DNA of 64,000 nucleotides from Chrysopilus asiliformis. Taxonomy: Eukaryota; Arthropoda; Insecta; Diptera; Rhagionidae. The DNA is taken from positions 4,260,001-4,324,000 of the forward strand of contig OZ035961.1 of NCBI GenBank assembly GCA_964034945.1, read 5' to 3'. The translations under genes were made by a program, and so were the position numbers. The notes beneath the pieces are model-generated. The model was given only the letters and a program-made list of their open reading frames with translations, did no database searches and was not told where the DNA came from. Shown in pieces: positions 34,497 to 45,084 of this stretch (the first letter of the stretch is position 1; the number at the start of each line of letters is the position of its first letter).

Positions 34497-36034
34497 TATT
34501 TTTATGAAAGTATGGCTGCATTTGCACTTTATCAAATTTGTTTTGATTGAATACTCTAAAAGAATCAAATATTTGAATTATTTTTGTGAAAACCCCATGA
34601 GAATACCCAAAACTGATTTAATAAATTAGTCCACACACAAACAAAAATAGTTTTTCGCGTTTGAAGTTTTAAAAAGTATTTTTACGGGGATTTCGAAATC
34701 GTTAAAAAGCATTGCATCACACTTGAATTTGGATACATAATTATAACATATCTTCAATAACCACTAGTGCCACTTAAACTAATTCCATTTAATGGCATTT
34801 ACTTTAACTTTACGCTTCTATTCTCACGAATCGTATATTTGGAGCGTATAAGGCTACAAGTGCTAAATGCTAAAAAGGACACTTGAAACATATTTGCTGG
34901 GGAATATGTACTCGTCCTTGTATACATAAACGAAAATGGATTCCTTGTACAACAACGCATAATATAGGAATTCACCTCAAGGGTCCTGGCCTAGATTCCA
35001 TTTCATGCCATTTCATTTGAACGCAGTAAACCGATCCTGTATCCCAAGGATCAAGGGAGGATGCGACACTTTAAACTGTCATTTCTTTTTTTTTCTTTTG
35101 CTCTCCCTAAAAACCTTGACTCTATATACTAATCGTATATCAAAATATTACATCAAAATATGGAGAAAGAAGACTCCAACTTCTAACCATGTTCGTCGTT
35201 GGTTAACAATTTTTTGGGAATGGTTTTTCAGTTGTAGGACAAGTGTCTAAGCCGCTATACGTCATGCAATATGAATGTCGCCTGCTCTAGACAGATCATT
35301 TCTAGATTTTACTCTTATATAAATATATGTGTGAAATTAAATTTATATGCAAATTTAAGTCATCTTTTTTGGCCAGAAACTCAGACATACGCGTTCGAAG
35401 CTGCTACGAATGGATATACAAAAGTTTGTGTTAATATTGAACTGACAAGGATAAGGGAGCGACCATCATTCTTCCAACATGGCTACACACAGGAATATAG
35501 AATGGAAGTCCTATTTAGATCCCTTGTATTTGATAATGCTTTCTTTAGCACTCAAGTGAACACCCATATCGAGTGTTTCGAATCTCCGAAATTGCTCGTA
35601 GCTGCTTCCACAGTTCTTTATCGTATATAGAAATCCTCAGCTAGAAGTGCACATGGAATAACCACAAGTTGTCATATACCGGCCAACACAAAAACCCACA
35701 TAAATATAGAATACCTTACTATACTCGCGTTTATACTTGCGTGGCCATAGTCGGAACTTTCGAAGGATAAATTTGGAATTGGGAGTTTGAATGAGTCCTG
35801 CAGACTTTCGGCATTCCCCACCCATTGAATTTTTTCTCACTTCCAATTGATCGTGACTTTTTTGGTCCTGAAATGTGTTTGCACAAAAGCACGAATTCCA
35901 GTGGCGACGATATACCTATGAGTATAATGCAAACGGACTCAAAGGACTCACAGATCTTTTTACTTTCTTCTACGGAGTATAATAAAGTATTGTATTCATG
36001 AAAAATTTCGACCTCTTAATTTTGCCTAAAAAGC
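34497..36034. other. Intergenic, no convincing gene
   Basis: The plus frame 35271-35630 (119 codons) is the longest; it has no signal peptide, motif or splice signal that I trust. The rest is AT-rich. Confidence 0.35.
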
Positions 36035-36720
36035 ATTTCCCGATCACTCCTGAGTCGATTGGAGTCATATGTAAAAAATGTCTTTCTGTCTGTCAGTCTG
36101 TCAGTCTGTCTGTCAGTCTGTGTACAAGATTTCTCAAAAACTAATAGAGCTAGCGCCATGAAATTTTATAGGCATGTTGGGTCCTGAAATGGGACGATCC
36201 TATCAACTTTTGGTGGAAATCCGTTAACCAAAATGGCGGTTTTTCAAAAATCGCAATTTCGTTTTTCTCGATTTACTCCCAAACTACGCGTTTGTTAGTG
36301 GCCTTAAGTATGACAAAACTTGGAGAAAATAAAATTTCCCACACTTTTGTCTTTAACTATAACTCGATATCTCCACCTGTTACCGAGATAAACCGTTATT
36401 TCCAAAAAAAACAGTTTTTTGCGATTATCTCGAAAACTAACGGGTTTTTGCTGACTGAATGTATGAAGTGAATTAATGAGAATGGCATTCTGCACAATTT
36501 TGTCTTTTACCGTTATCCGTTATCTTTTACCGTTATTGAGATATTTTCATTAATATGTAAAAAATCATATTTTTGCGAATAATTTGCAAACTAACGGTTT
36601 TTCGACAAATCAGTTAAAAGAATAATTAAAGACGTTAACATTTTCTACATTTTTGCCAATTACCGTAAATTGATATCTTTTACCGTTCTCAAGTTATCTC
36701 AAATTTTGTACATTTTTGAT
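36035..36720 (+). mobile_element. GTCTGTCA-type repeat element, uninterrupted copy
   Basis: The left part carries TCTGTCTGTCAGTCTGTCAG repeats (about 36084-36123), followed by CTCAAAAACTAATAGAGCTA and a run of related blocks each containing a TATCTCGAAAAC or TATCGAGAT-like phrase and ACTAACGG. It is the intact sibling of the reverse copy at 29455-30290. No gene is encoded. Confidence 0.7.
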
Positions 36721-38192
36721 ATTTTTGAATACACCAAGAATTTATTGGGAGGTCGTCTTAGGTTGACAACGCGACAGGGCTCTAGCGTAAATTGCGCAGG
36801 GTCGTAGATTTTGTAGAAGAAAGTTTTGTGTTGACTACAACTGATATTTTATGATTCTTTTCGTGACTCTTTGCCGGGGCTCCCTTTTGTCACGCCAAAA
36901 GTCCTCGAAGACTGTGGCTGGTCTTATCGCAAATCAAAAAACCGTTTCGCCAAAAATCATGGCGAGGTTAAAAAAACATTTGGCACCCACACGTTCGTAA
37001 TCATTTTTCACACATTTGCCAAACATACGACTCCAGGAATTGTTGATAGATCAAAGGACAAAAGTTCTAAGTGTGTTTTTTTCTTTATCGGCAGGGAAAT
37101 TGTTAATCAAACGATTTTCACGTCTTTATGGGGTTGTAAAGTTCAGGGTTTAAATACAATAATAAAATTGACCAGAAATGAATAATGGGTGGTTTTTCAC
37201 AGGTGCTGCATAGATTTTTTACTTAACAAAGAAATCAATATATGTATGAAAAAGACTATTCCAAAAAAATTAAATCAACAACGTTTTCATTTTCTTCTCT
37301 TTCTCTCCACTCTGTCTTTCTCACTGTCTTCTTTCTTCTCTCCACTTTCTGCTCTCTGTGCTCACTCTCACCCAACTCTCTGCTCTATCTCCTCACTCTC
37401 CCCTCCCCCTCCCCCTCCTCCCTATCTGCTATCTTTCCTCACTCTCTCCACTATATGCTCTCTTTCTCCACTCTCTGCTCTCTTTACACACTATCCTTTT
37501 CCCACTCTCTGTTCCATTTCCTCACGCTCCCGCCTCTCTCTTCTCACTCTCTGACTCTCTCGCACCGAGAAGTTGAAGTTTTTTCACATAATATTTGGAT
37601 ATTATTAAAATTGGAAAATAAAAATCTCGGAACTGCATGAAATATCATTTCAATGGAATAGTTTTCCTGCAGTTTTAACAAAGTTTAACCTCCAATATTT
37701 CTTTTTGACTAAAAACTGTCGCCCAACCCAAAGTAAAAGTCATTTTGCAACGTTGATCCACTTTGATAAGTTTTGGTTCAAGTTTAACTTTTTCTGAGAA
37801 TTTATTTGACGGTTGGTGACTTTGCAATTACAGTACAGTCCACCACCAAAGCATAGAACTACTCAAACAGTGACAAAGCAAGAAAAGTCATGGAAAAGTT
37901 TTCTTAAGTACTGTTTATCATTTGCTTGTATTTCCATAGTTTGCTCCTCAAGATAAGAAGGCAAAAGCTAACAATAAATAAAAGTTTTTGAAAACAAGAA
38001 AAATTTTACAAGACTCTAAAGTCCAAAATTTAATTATTCACTTCTAGAAGGCAACGACCGTCTGTTCAATTATTATGAATTAAACAACAAAGAAAACTTT
38101 CGACAGAACATCAGTACGTTTTTATATCCCAAGTATTTTGTCTTTTGAATAAAATATTTTAGAAATCGCTGTGATATCAGTCTAAATTATTG
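36721..38192. other. Intergenic with CT-rich tract
   Basis: The frame 36871-37185 (104 codons) has no motif. The overlapping frames 37189-37640 come from the pyrimidine tract. No gene is supported. Confidence 0.35.
37295..37565. repeat. CT-rich tract with CACTCTCTGCTCT-type units
   Basis: About 270 bp are almost entirely C and T on the plus strand, with irregular repeats of CACTCTCTGCTCT and a (CCCCCT) patch near 37400. Leu/Ser-rich frames over it are compositional. Confidence 0.9.
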
Positions 38193-38200
38193 GTCTAAAT

Positions 38201-38503
38201 CAGGGGTCATCAAAGTAACTGTCGCTCCCTTTACAATCAAAATTTATAACCCCTACAAATTAAAATACAGTTCAATGAAACACAACCTTCCACGGCAATG
38301 GCTTGACACGAACTGATTTAAAATGAAATGCGTCATGCTAATAATGCACCGATTCCAACTCAAAGCACGATTCGTTTTATTCCTGCGATCCGAAGCTGCA
38401 ACACACAAGCATTACAGCACACAATAAAGGTCGATTATAGTGGCCACGCTGTTAAAACCAATCTGTGTGATGAGCCAGCCGAGCCACTAGCTGATGATGC
38501 CTG
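38201..38503. mobile_element. hAT-type MITE, copy 2 (303 bp)
   Basis: The element is flanked by perfect 8-bp duplications GTCTAAAT (38193-38200, 38504-38511). Ends are CAGGGGTCATCA and, inverted, CAGGCATCATCA, matching at 10 of 12 positions. The CAGGGGT...CATCA start is classic for hAT elements. It is nearly identical to copy 1 at 9073-9343 and contains the 33 bp missing there. The 70-codon frame over it is not conserved in copy 1, so it is not a gene. Confidence 0.93.
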
Positions 38504-38511
38504 GTCTAAAT

Positions 38512-40234
38512 TCATAGATACATTAAAAAAACGAAAATAAAAGGAAAATTTCTGTAAAAGCGGAATAAATGAAGTACTAGATTGTTGCAGCTTATTACTA
38601 ATCATGTTTTTTTTATACGCGCATGGCCGTAGAGGCCACAAACTAGGCTCTGTTTAAACTTGAGTTATCAAAAAAGCACCTCTATATATCAAAAAGCGCC
38701 GTAAGATAAAAAAATCGCGAAATAAAATGATCAATTTGGATTAAACAAGTATCATTTCTCCCTTGTGTTATTCTAGATTAATGTTTAGAAGTTATGCCGC
38801 ATGAACAATAACTTTTAATACATTTTCCTACTTTACGAGGAGAATCGTTAGATGGCCTTAAATAATCCAAATTCAAAAGAAAGCCGTTTCGGAAAAGTAG
38901 AAACAGTACCTAACCGAACAAGGAACTTGAAATAAAGATCTCTTCGTATTCGACATCACCCTTTAGTGATGTGTATTCATCTCTCCCTAGACCCAATATA
39001 TGTTCCTCAAGGGAGACATATCGCAGTATCAGAATATCAAGGAATATCGAAAATATCAGAATAAGAAATACCCGCTTCACAATGGCAAAATAAGAAACGT
39101 ATAAGGAAGACATACATACCTATCGATACTCATAAGAAGTGCCTTCTGGAATTTTTATAAGGTGGCAAGCATTCAATGGTTCGAATATTATGTAGATACA
39201 GCTTTTCTACCCAACACCTTTTAAAAATACGATTTTTAGATATCTGTATCTATTATATTTCCATACAAGTTATGTACAGATACTTATATGTCTATCGATA
39301 AAATGTTGTCGTCTCCTTGGACCGTATCATTCAAGATAAATGAAAAGGACTGCTGAATCCGAATGATTTCCGTACTTTTTTTTATATTGTATGCATCTGG
39401 CAGTTATCTCAAGATGAAAGTAGATTTCTATCTATGTGTATTCAGACATACACGCACACTCGCATGTATATATTTGCAAGCGGCAAACTCGAGATCTTAT
39501 TTATTGCTCCTTCCTGTGGTCCGGAATGTGGACTTTCGATCACCTCGGATATGGTAAATAAAATATGCTCAGTCTGTTGTAGGAATTTAAATTATGTCAC
39601 TCTTTTCTTAGAGTATGCCGAGAATGGCCACTTGCTATGCTACAAAAACCGATATAAAGGAATTTGTAGCACATACACGTCTTTATATCGAAAGGATTTA
39701 TACAACAATCATATTATACTCATATAGTATACGCACATACATTTAAATGAATAAGAAATAGTGACATGTTTTTATTTTGTTTATTTATTTAAAATGACCT
39801 TTATGTTTTCCACTGGTCCCATTTTAAATTTACCGGCAACAAGAAACAGAGAAAAGAGCGGAACATCGCCAAATAATAAATTTATGTGACGCATAAAACA
39901 CATACGAAATGAAAATTTCAAATGATACCAACATCGAGTTTATAATTTACTATTAGTGTTTTTTCTTCTCTTTTTGTAAAAGTGCGTGGAAGAACTGTAT
40001 TGCTGTTGTATATTTTTGTTACATTCGGTTTTTCTAAAACTTCGATTTATAGACGCTTCGGTTTTTAAACTTTTTTCGATTCAAAAAACTCTTGATTTTT
40101 AAACTTATCTTGAGCTCCAAAAATCTGTTAATGGACTTCTTTTAAGTCCAAAAAACTACCCAGATTTTGAACATTTTTTGAAGTTCTTTTGAGCCTAGAT
40201 AATTCCGCTGTTAATGATTTTTTTTAAACATGAA
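38512..40234. other. Intergenic, no gene seen
   Basis: Frames at 38910-39113 (minus) and 39363-39727 (plus) have no motifs. Repeated ATATC/GATAT words near 39020-39320 reflect composition. At 40050-40200 short AAAACT and TTTTTAAAC phrases repeat irregularly. Confidence 0.35.
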
Positions 40235-40783
40235 ACATAACAAAAGCTATAATTGCCAATCTGGCAATCATTGGAGACCCGTATGGTGATATTCGTATCA
40301 AAATTCGAGCAGTTGTACCAAAATTCCACTTGAAGTCAAACTTTCCAATAAGATTTTTTAAAATTTATTCCAATCGGATTTTGATGTATGGGAGTTTTAT
40401 GTAGAATCATATCCTAAATAACTTTTGTTCTTGCACTTTTTTGATAAGATGCACCGTTTTTGAGATATTCACAAAAACCGTTTTCGTCCGTGGTCCATTT
40501 TTGCCCATTAACGAACTTAGCTTTGCATTTTACGAAAAACGGATCTGCGCAAAATTTCAAGTCTCTAGCTCAATCCGTGAGCCCGCAATCCGCGCCACAG
40601 ACAGACGGACAGACAGACAGACGGACAGACAGACGGACGGACGGACATGCAGAAATTAATTATTTTTATCATTCTAAACACACTGGTGTAATTCATTTTT
40701 ATGTGTGATGACGGGATCTTGGCGTTACAAACGGTAAGGCAAAGTTAATATACCCTTTGGTTTCACCATACGGGTATAAAAAT
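40235..40783 (+). mobile_element. DINE-1/mini-me-like element, copy C (549 bp)
   Basis: It has the same start (ACATAACAAAAGC), inner inverted repeats and end (GGGTATAAAAAT) as copy B. The CAGA/CGGA array at about 40598-40646 is short. A 14-bp stretch before the array (GGGGGGTAACCCCC-like in copy B) is absent. Confidence 0.85.
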
Positions 40784-41862
40784 TTGCATCGAATATGACT
40801 TTCAAAAAGTTTAAGAATTTTTCGTCCAACAGTTTTCCGGAAAATTGTGGTAAAAATTCTTAACCACGATGAATAGCCGATACTTTGATTAGCTAGATAT
40901 GTGGAATTTAAAAAAAAAGTATGACTTTTTATAGATTATGGATTAAAAATAAGCTAAGGGCTTGACCCCTTACGGCACAATTCTGCATTTCGGCACCATT
41001 CTGCACATTTGCTAAAGCGGGCGCGCCTTCACTAATGCAATTGAAAGATTCTATGGTAACGTGCTTTAACACCTTTGTATTAAAAACGTCTAGACAGTGA
41101 ATAAATTCTCAATTCGACAGTTTCCCGATCAACAGAAACACACATACGACTGAAAGTCTAATATCTCAATGGAAGAAGATTTTCTCAAGATTGTCAACAT
41201 AAATTTGCCATTTCAATCGCATTTTTATCAAATCCCTGATATCAAATGGTTCAGTGGAATGTGTTTGTTCCGTTCCATTCCTTTTTTTGAAGCTGGTCTC
41301 GAATTCAAAATTTCCCTTAGAAATGGTCTTGTTTTATCCTTTTAGTCCTCCAGAAAGATGAAATTTTCGCCAAGAAAGTACAAGTATTAAAACTTGAAGA
41401 AGAAATAAAATACGAACTGAACATTTTATCGCATTGCGTTCTAGTCGTATTACGAAGTCATCAATGGAAAATGGGAAACATCTTTATTGCTTTACACACC
41501 GCCAAGCAGAGACAATCGATTAAATCAAATTATAACGTTATAGGGTTTTACTTCGATTGTGGCTGAGGAAACTCAGTCAAGGACTTTCTGATAGAGACCC
41601 CCTCGATGTAATCAATCAGCACGCCTAATACCGACTTTCCCTGAATTGCAAAGTTTGAGCGATGATATAAAAGTCACTGTGGTGTTACGAATATAAGAAA
41701 CCGCATTTCACCCTCCCTATCTATCGTACATTATTATGTCGTGCCACTCAAACCCTAATGTGGGTCTTTTCCCCACCCGGAACAAGTCTTACGATATCTA
41801 AATAAAGTAGATATAACTGATTAATTGTTTGCTATTATTTTATTAAACCACTTCAATATTAG
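40784..41862. other. Intergenic, no gene seen
   Basis: No frame over 60 codons with codon structure. A 40-codon open stretch at about 41671-41800 in front of the candidate exon might be a further exon, but it has no good splice signals. Confidence 0.3.
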
Positions 41863-42258
41863 AAGGGGAATTTCCAGAGGCAATTGATGTAATTACAGTC
41901 AGTTATTATTCGTTTGGCATTGCGACAAATGTAGATAGTAAAGTTGACTTGAAGTATAAGGATACAACTCTGATCCCCATTGATAGATCCTTGGGATGCT
42001 TGATTGGGGAGGGAGTGGGTCTTGATATCCAACTCGATTCTACACCATTCCAAGTATTCATCGGCAATTAAGCGTTCCATAGCCTGGCATACAATTTGAC
42101 TTGTGTGCCTTTGTTGTGTACATTTAACTGTAATAAACTTCTTGTTGTTTTCCTTTTTATAATAATAGGGGAGGTTGGATGCCTATCGACAACGAGGATA
42201 TTTCACTGGCAGAGTCCTTAATGAACAACTTAAGGAGAAACAATGGCGACAACCCTGA
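41863..42258 (+). CDS. Candidate last two exons of an unknown gene
   Basis: After an acceptor (AATATTAG) at 41862, a phase-1 frame runs with coding-like codons: EFPEAIDVITVSYYSFGIAT, then TNVDSKVDLKYKDTTLIPI and GCLIGEGVGLDIQLD. It can leave at GTATTC after about 42053 or at GTGGGT after about 42014. A strong acceptor (TTTTCCTTTTTATAATAATAG) ends at 42168, and the next exon keeps phase 0 as GRLDAYRQRGYFTGRVLNEQ to a TGA at 42256-42258. Without splicing the first part stops at 42069. An opposite-strand frame (41859-42080, 73 codons from ATG) shares the codon register and is an alternative. A second frame across exon 2 (starting MPIDNEDISLAESLMNNL) also looks coding. The family is not recognised. 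Confidence 0.33.
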
Positions 42259-42784
42259 TGGCGTCAGCTCGCTGGCGAAATATCAAGTTGATTCTTTTTT
42301 GATTTTTTCTCACTATAAATAGAAAATGTATTCAAATAACAAACATATATTTATACTCATAGCATATTGAAATAAATACTCTCGTAAACACATATAATAC
42401 GAAAATAACACATAAATGATAATAATAGGAAACGAAATAATTGCCATGAAAAGGACAAGATTTATGGCATTAAAAATCTCAAAGCGAATGTGATTATTTG
42501 GTGTTGTTTTTTTGCAGATTAAAAAATTTTAATTAATAGCAAGAAATTATGATGTTGCATTAACCCTAAAAGGCACGACGTGTGGTTCAGAGGCACATCT
42601 TGTTTTCAAACACGATATCTTTGTAGATGTATTGCTCCTTTGCTATGTTTCTATTCTAAAATTTTGCATTTGTCTTTTTAAAATTTTGCAAAAATCGCAT
42701 TTTTCGTACGACATAATATGTCTCTCAGCCACACCCCCTCTATTTTGAAAACGGCTCGACCGATTTTGTTGAAATTTGTAATCT
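42259..42784. other. Intergenic, old repeat sequence
   Basis: The stretch 42560-42784 (for example CTATTTTGAAAACGGCTCGA then CCGATTTTGTTGAAATTTGT) has the ACCGATTTTG-type phrase common in degraded insect elements. The element at 42788 is inserted into it, and similar sequence resumes at 43166. Confidence 0.35.
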
Positions 42785-42787
42785 TTA

Positions 42788-43165
42788 AGCTAGAACCTGA
42801 ATCATACGTCGATGCGTCCGTCATGCGTCCGTCACGTTGACAGTTCGAGTAGAATCAACGGGCTGCTATGAGTACTCCTCTAATAATACGTTTTCCGATG
42901 CGGCAACCGCATAGAGTAGGTCGAATTTCTACTTTTACATGCGGCAACGCACGGAAATGTCATTTCGCAAAAAAGTTTGTTTACGATTTAAGCAATTTAA
43001 GTATGGAACAAATTGAAAGTAATTGTTTCGACGATAAACTAATAGAAGAAGTGCAAAACAATGAATTAACTCCAGATTCGTTGCCGTACCCAACTGTCAC
43101 CGCATCGAACTGTCAACCGGACGCACGCATGACGGACGCATCGACGTACGATTCAGGTTCTAGCT
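42788..43165 (+). mobile_element. PIF/Harbinger-like MITE with coding remnant (378 bp)
   Basis: TTA flanks both ends (42785-42787, 43166-43168). The terminal inverted repeats are about 60 bp long with few mismatches, starting AGCTAGAACCTGAATC and continuing TACGTCGATGCGTCCGTCAT. The 3-bp TTA duplication is typical of PIF/Harbinger. A GCGGCAAC motif and its inverse frame the centre. A related, more diverged copy in opposite orientation lies at 44877-45084. No nuclease is present. Confidence 0.78.
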
Positions 43166-43200
43166 TTAGGTTTTCGGGCACGCGAAAACGATTGGGCTAG
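43003..43200 (+). pseudogene. MADF-like N-terminal coding remnant
   Basis: An ATG at 43003 begins MEQIESNCFDDKLIEEVQNN, which resembles the beginning of a MADF DNA-binding domain (typically FDEKLIE-V followed by a helix). After about 28 codons the frame runs into the terminal inverted repeat and then out of the element to a stop at 43198-43200. MADF proteins are often encoded next to PIF/Harbinger transposases, which agrees with the TTA-flanked host element. The match is short, so the domain call is tentative. It is too truncated to be functional. Confidence 0.35.
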
Positions 43201-43226
43201 GTTTCAAGTGCGTCAAAATTCATGTA

Positions 43227-43350
43227 GGTCCTGTAAGGATAACGAAAATATACTTTTTCCCACTTTTTTTCAGACAAAATTACAGAAGGGGGTTTGGGAG
43301 CCGCTGATCACGATCACGAATCTGATGTTCGAGGACCTGTAAGGATAACG
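43227..43350 (+). repeat. GACCTGTAAGGATAACG repeat pair, copy 1
   Basis: The phrase CCTGTAAGGATAACG occurs at about 43230 and again at about 43336, enclosing TTTTTCAGACAAAATTA and GAGCCGCTGATCACGA. The same arrangement (CCTGTAAGGATAATG, then GAGATCGCTGATCTCA, then CTGTAAGCATAACG) is found at 62203-62345. It is a dispersed repeat of unknown class. Confidence 0.55.
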
Positions 43351-43759
43351 CGAATATAGCTAGACAATCAGCTGCCATAATGACTGCTGTTATGACCTCT
43401 CTGCTGTCAGATCTCTCCGTTTGTTAATGGGAGTACAAAAAACCATTGAAACTGATTTTTTAAGCCTGTTTGGACACAAAATAATACGATTTCATCAACT
43501 TTAATTCAAGTTCCAGTAGCACTATGTAACCAACAGGACAGTTTTTAAAACAAGCTGCTCTTCTTATTTCGAACAGATGTTTTGTTTTAAAGACAGTGTT
43601 TTCAGTTAAATTTGAAGAAAATTTTTCACATTATTTAGCTAAAAAAAATTTAACTACCAATTAAATTTTTCCTATACGTCGGAAAAGTGCCCATTAATTC
43701 CGAATCCATATCATCATATTGTCGATGGGAAATTTATTTTATTATCGTATTATTCTTGT

Positions 43760-44032
43760 TCATCCCCGAATTTCCATTTGGATAATTATTATTTGCCTAA
43801 TGCGAAGTATTGCTATACTTTTTTCCTGACAACATGTTTTCAAATAATGGCCCATGGGTTCCTGTTTGGAATTTGGGGAGTTGATAAAATTTCCAATATA
43901 TTCATGTAACGCAGCGATGCATTTTACCAAATTAGTTGGTTTCGATCTCATTAAATTCAATATAGGTGTGTACGATCTATAGTACCTATAGCATAAAACT
44001 ATGATTTTTGTTTTTTTGGAAATTATAGTCAT
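43760..44032 (-). pseudogene. Possible PIF/Harbinger transposase C-terminal fossil
   Basis: A minus-strand frame of 90 codons contains TNLVKCIAALHEYIGNF, which is similar to the LVKA-ALHNYI helix that closes the DDE nuclease of Harbinger-type transposases. It lies between two PIF/Harbinger-like non-autonomous copies (42788 and 44877). No catalytic residues are in range and the upstream part is not recognisable. It may be chance; a profile search of the nuclease family against the translated region would decide it. Confidence 0.2.
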
Positions 44033-44876
44033 GTATACGAATGGAATTGAATATGGTTGAACTTATTAAGCTTAATCTGTTGTTTAAATACTTGTCGAAA
44101 CATCAATTTCAGCATTCGTTAATACATAAAATGTACAAAAACCAAAAAACAAATAATAAAGCTTTAAATACATATTTATTGTTAAGTTTATTTCATGGCT
44201 TATTGCACTTTAGAACGAGTTCGATATATCCATGTTACAAACAAATGGTTATTGGTAGGGGATTTAAATGAGTCGGTGTTCTGTGAGTAAAAACTATTTT
44301 GTTTGTTTATTTGTCATGTAACGTTCACTAATTATTGTCCCATTTTAAAGAATTTTCCACTACAAATTTGTGTTATTCGGATTATTGCTTATGACACTGA
44401 ACTTAATTGATATTATTGATGGTGAGGACATCAAGAATATAGAAAAATATACTAAACTCAATATTAAGTGTGTTCCTAACCTCACATTTTACATACATTT
44501 TCAGCTTTAGCGGACCTAGCTATCTTTCTGGACTTCGCAAACCAGAGTTAATGGAAATTGCCGATGTCCGTCACTAGATGCGCGCTACATAGAGGATTAT
44601 TGAATGGTAGGTGGCAATACTGATTTGCTAAAGCAGTTCTTTACGTGGTTGACATCAACTTGTACATTGAATATTTGACATTTAGAGAGGTTTTCCACCA
44701 AGAATAATAATTGAGATCGACTGCAATTTATGTGAATGCTGTACAAAACACTTTACTGTGTGTGGGAAAACGTACAATCTTAGACAACCAAGAAGTACGA
44801 TAAGTTTCGCGACTTCTGTGCGCCAGGGCATATTTTTATCAGCTGTCAAAACTAAATGTTACCAGATCAACATTGC

Positions 44877-45084
44877 AGGTAGAACCAGAAACATACGTCC
44901 GTGAGTGCGGCATGATTTTGTTCTGACATCTAGTAGTTGTCACCGCGTCTAAAAGTAGAGACTGAGCCTACTCTACGCGGCAGGGACGCGGTAACGCATC
45001 TGAGCAACGCGATAAATGCGTAGTTTTTACCTTCACCGCGTAGGTGCCGCACGCACGCACGCACGAGTAATTGTGGTTTAGGCT
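44877..45084 (-). mobile_element. Diverged relative of the TTA-flanked MITE
   Basis: The ends AGGTAGAACCAGAAACATAC and, inverted, AGCCTAAACCACAATTACTC correspond to the AGCTAGAACCTGAATC ends at 42788. The centre (GTAGAGTAGGCTCAG, CTACTTTTAGACGCGG in reverse complement) matches the centre of that copy. The terminal repeats carry a CGTGCGTGCG run. No matching target duplication remains. Confidence 0.6.

Noticed and set aside
34215..34550. Similar proteins on opposite strands (KSRVKSCVEVERQ)
   Set aside because: Consequence of the long hairpin; each arm encodes the same core on opposite strands.
35271..35630. 119-codon plus-strand frame
   Set aside because: No start context, splice sites, motif or leader; composition is close to the flanks. 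It could be revisited with conservation data.
37189..37640. Leu/Ser-rich frames of 72-132 codons
   Set aside because: They overlap in all three frames of a CT-rich tract.
38328..38540. 70-codon frame in the hAT MITE
   Set aside because: Copy 1 has a 33-bp difference and substitutions inside it, and the frame runs across the target duplication into flanking DNA.
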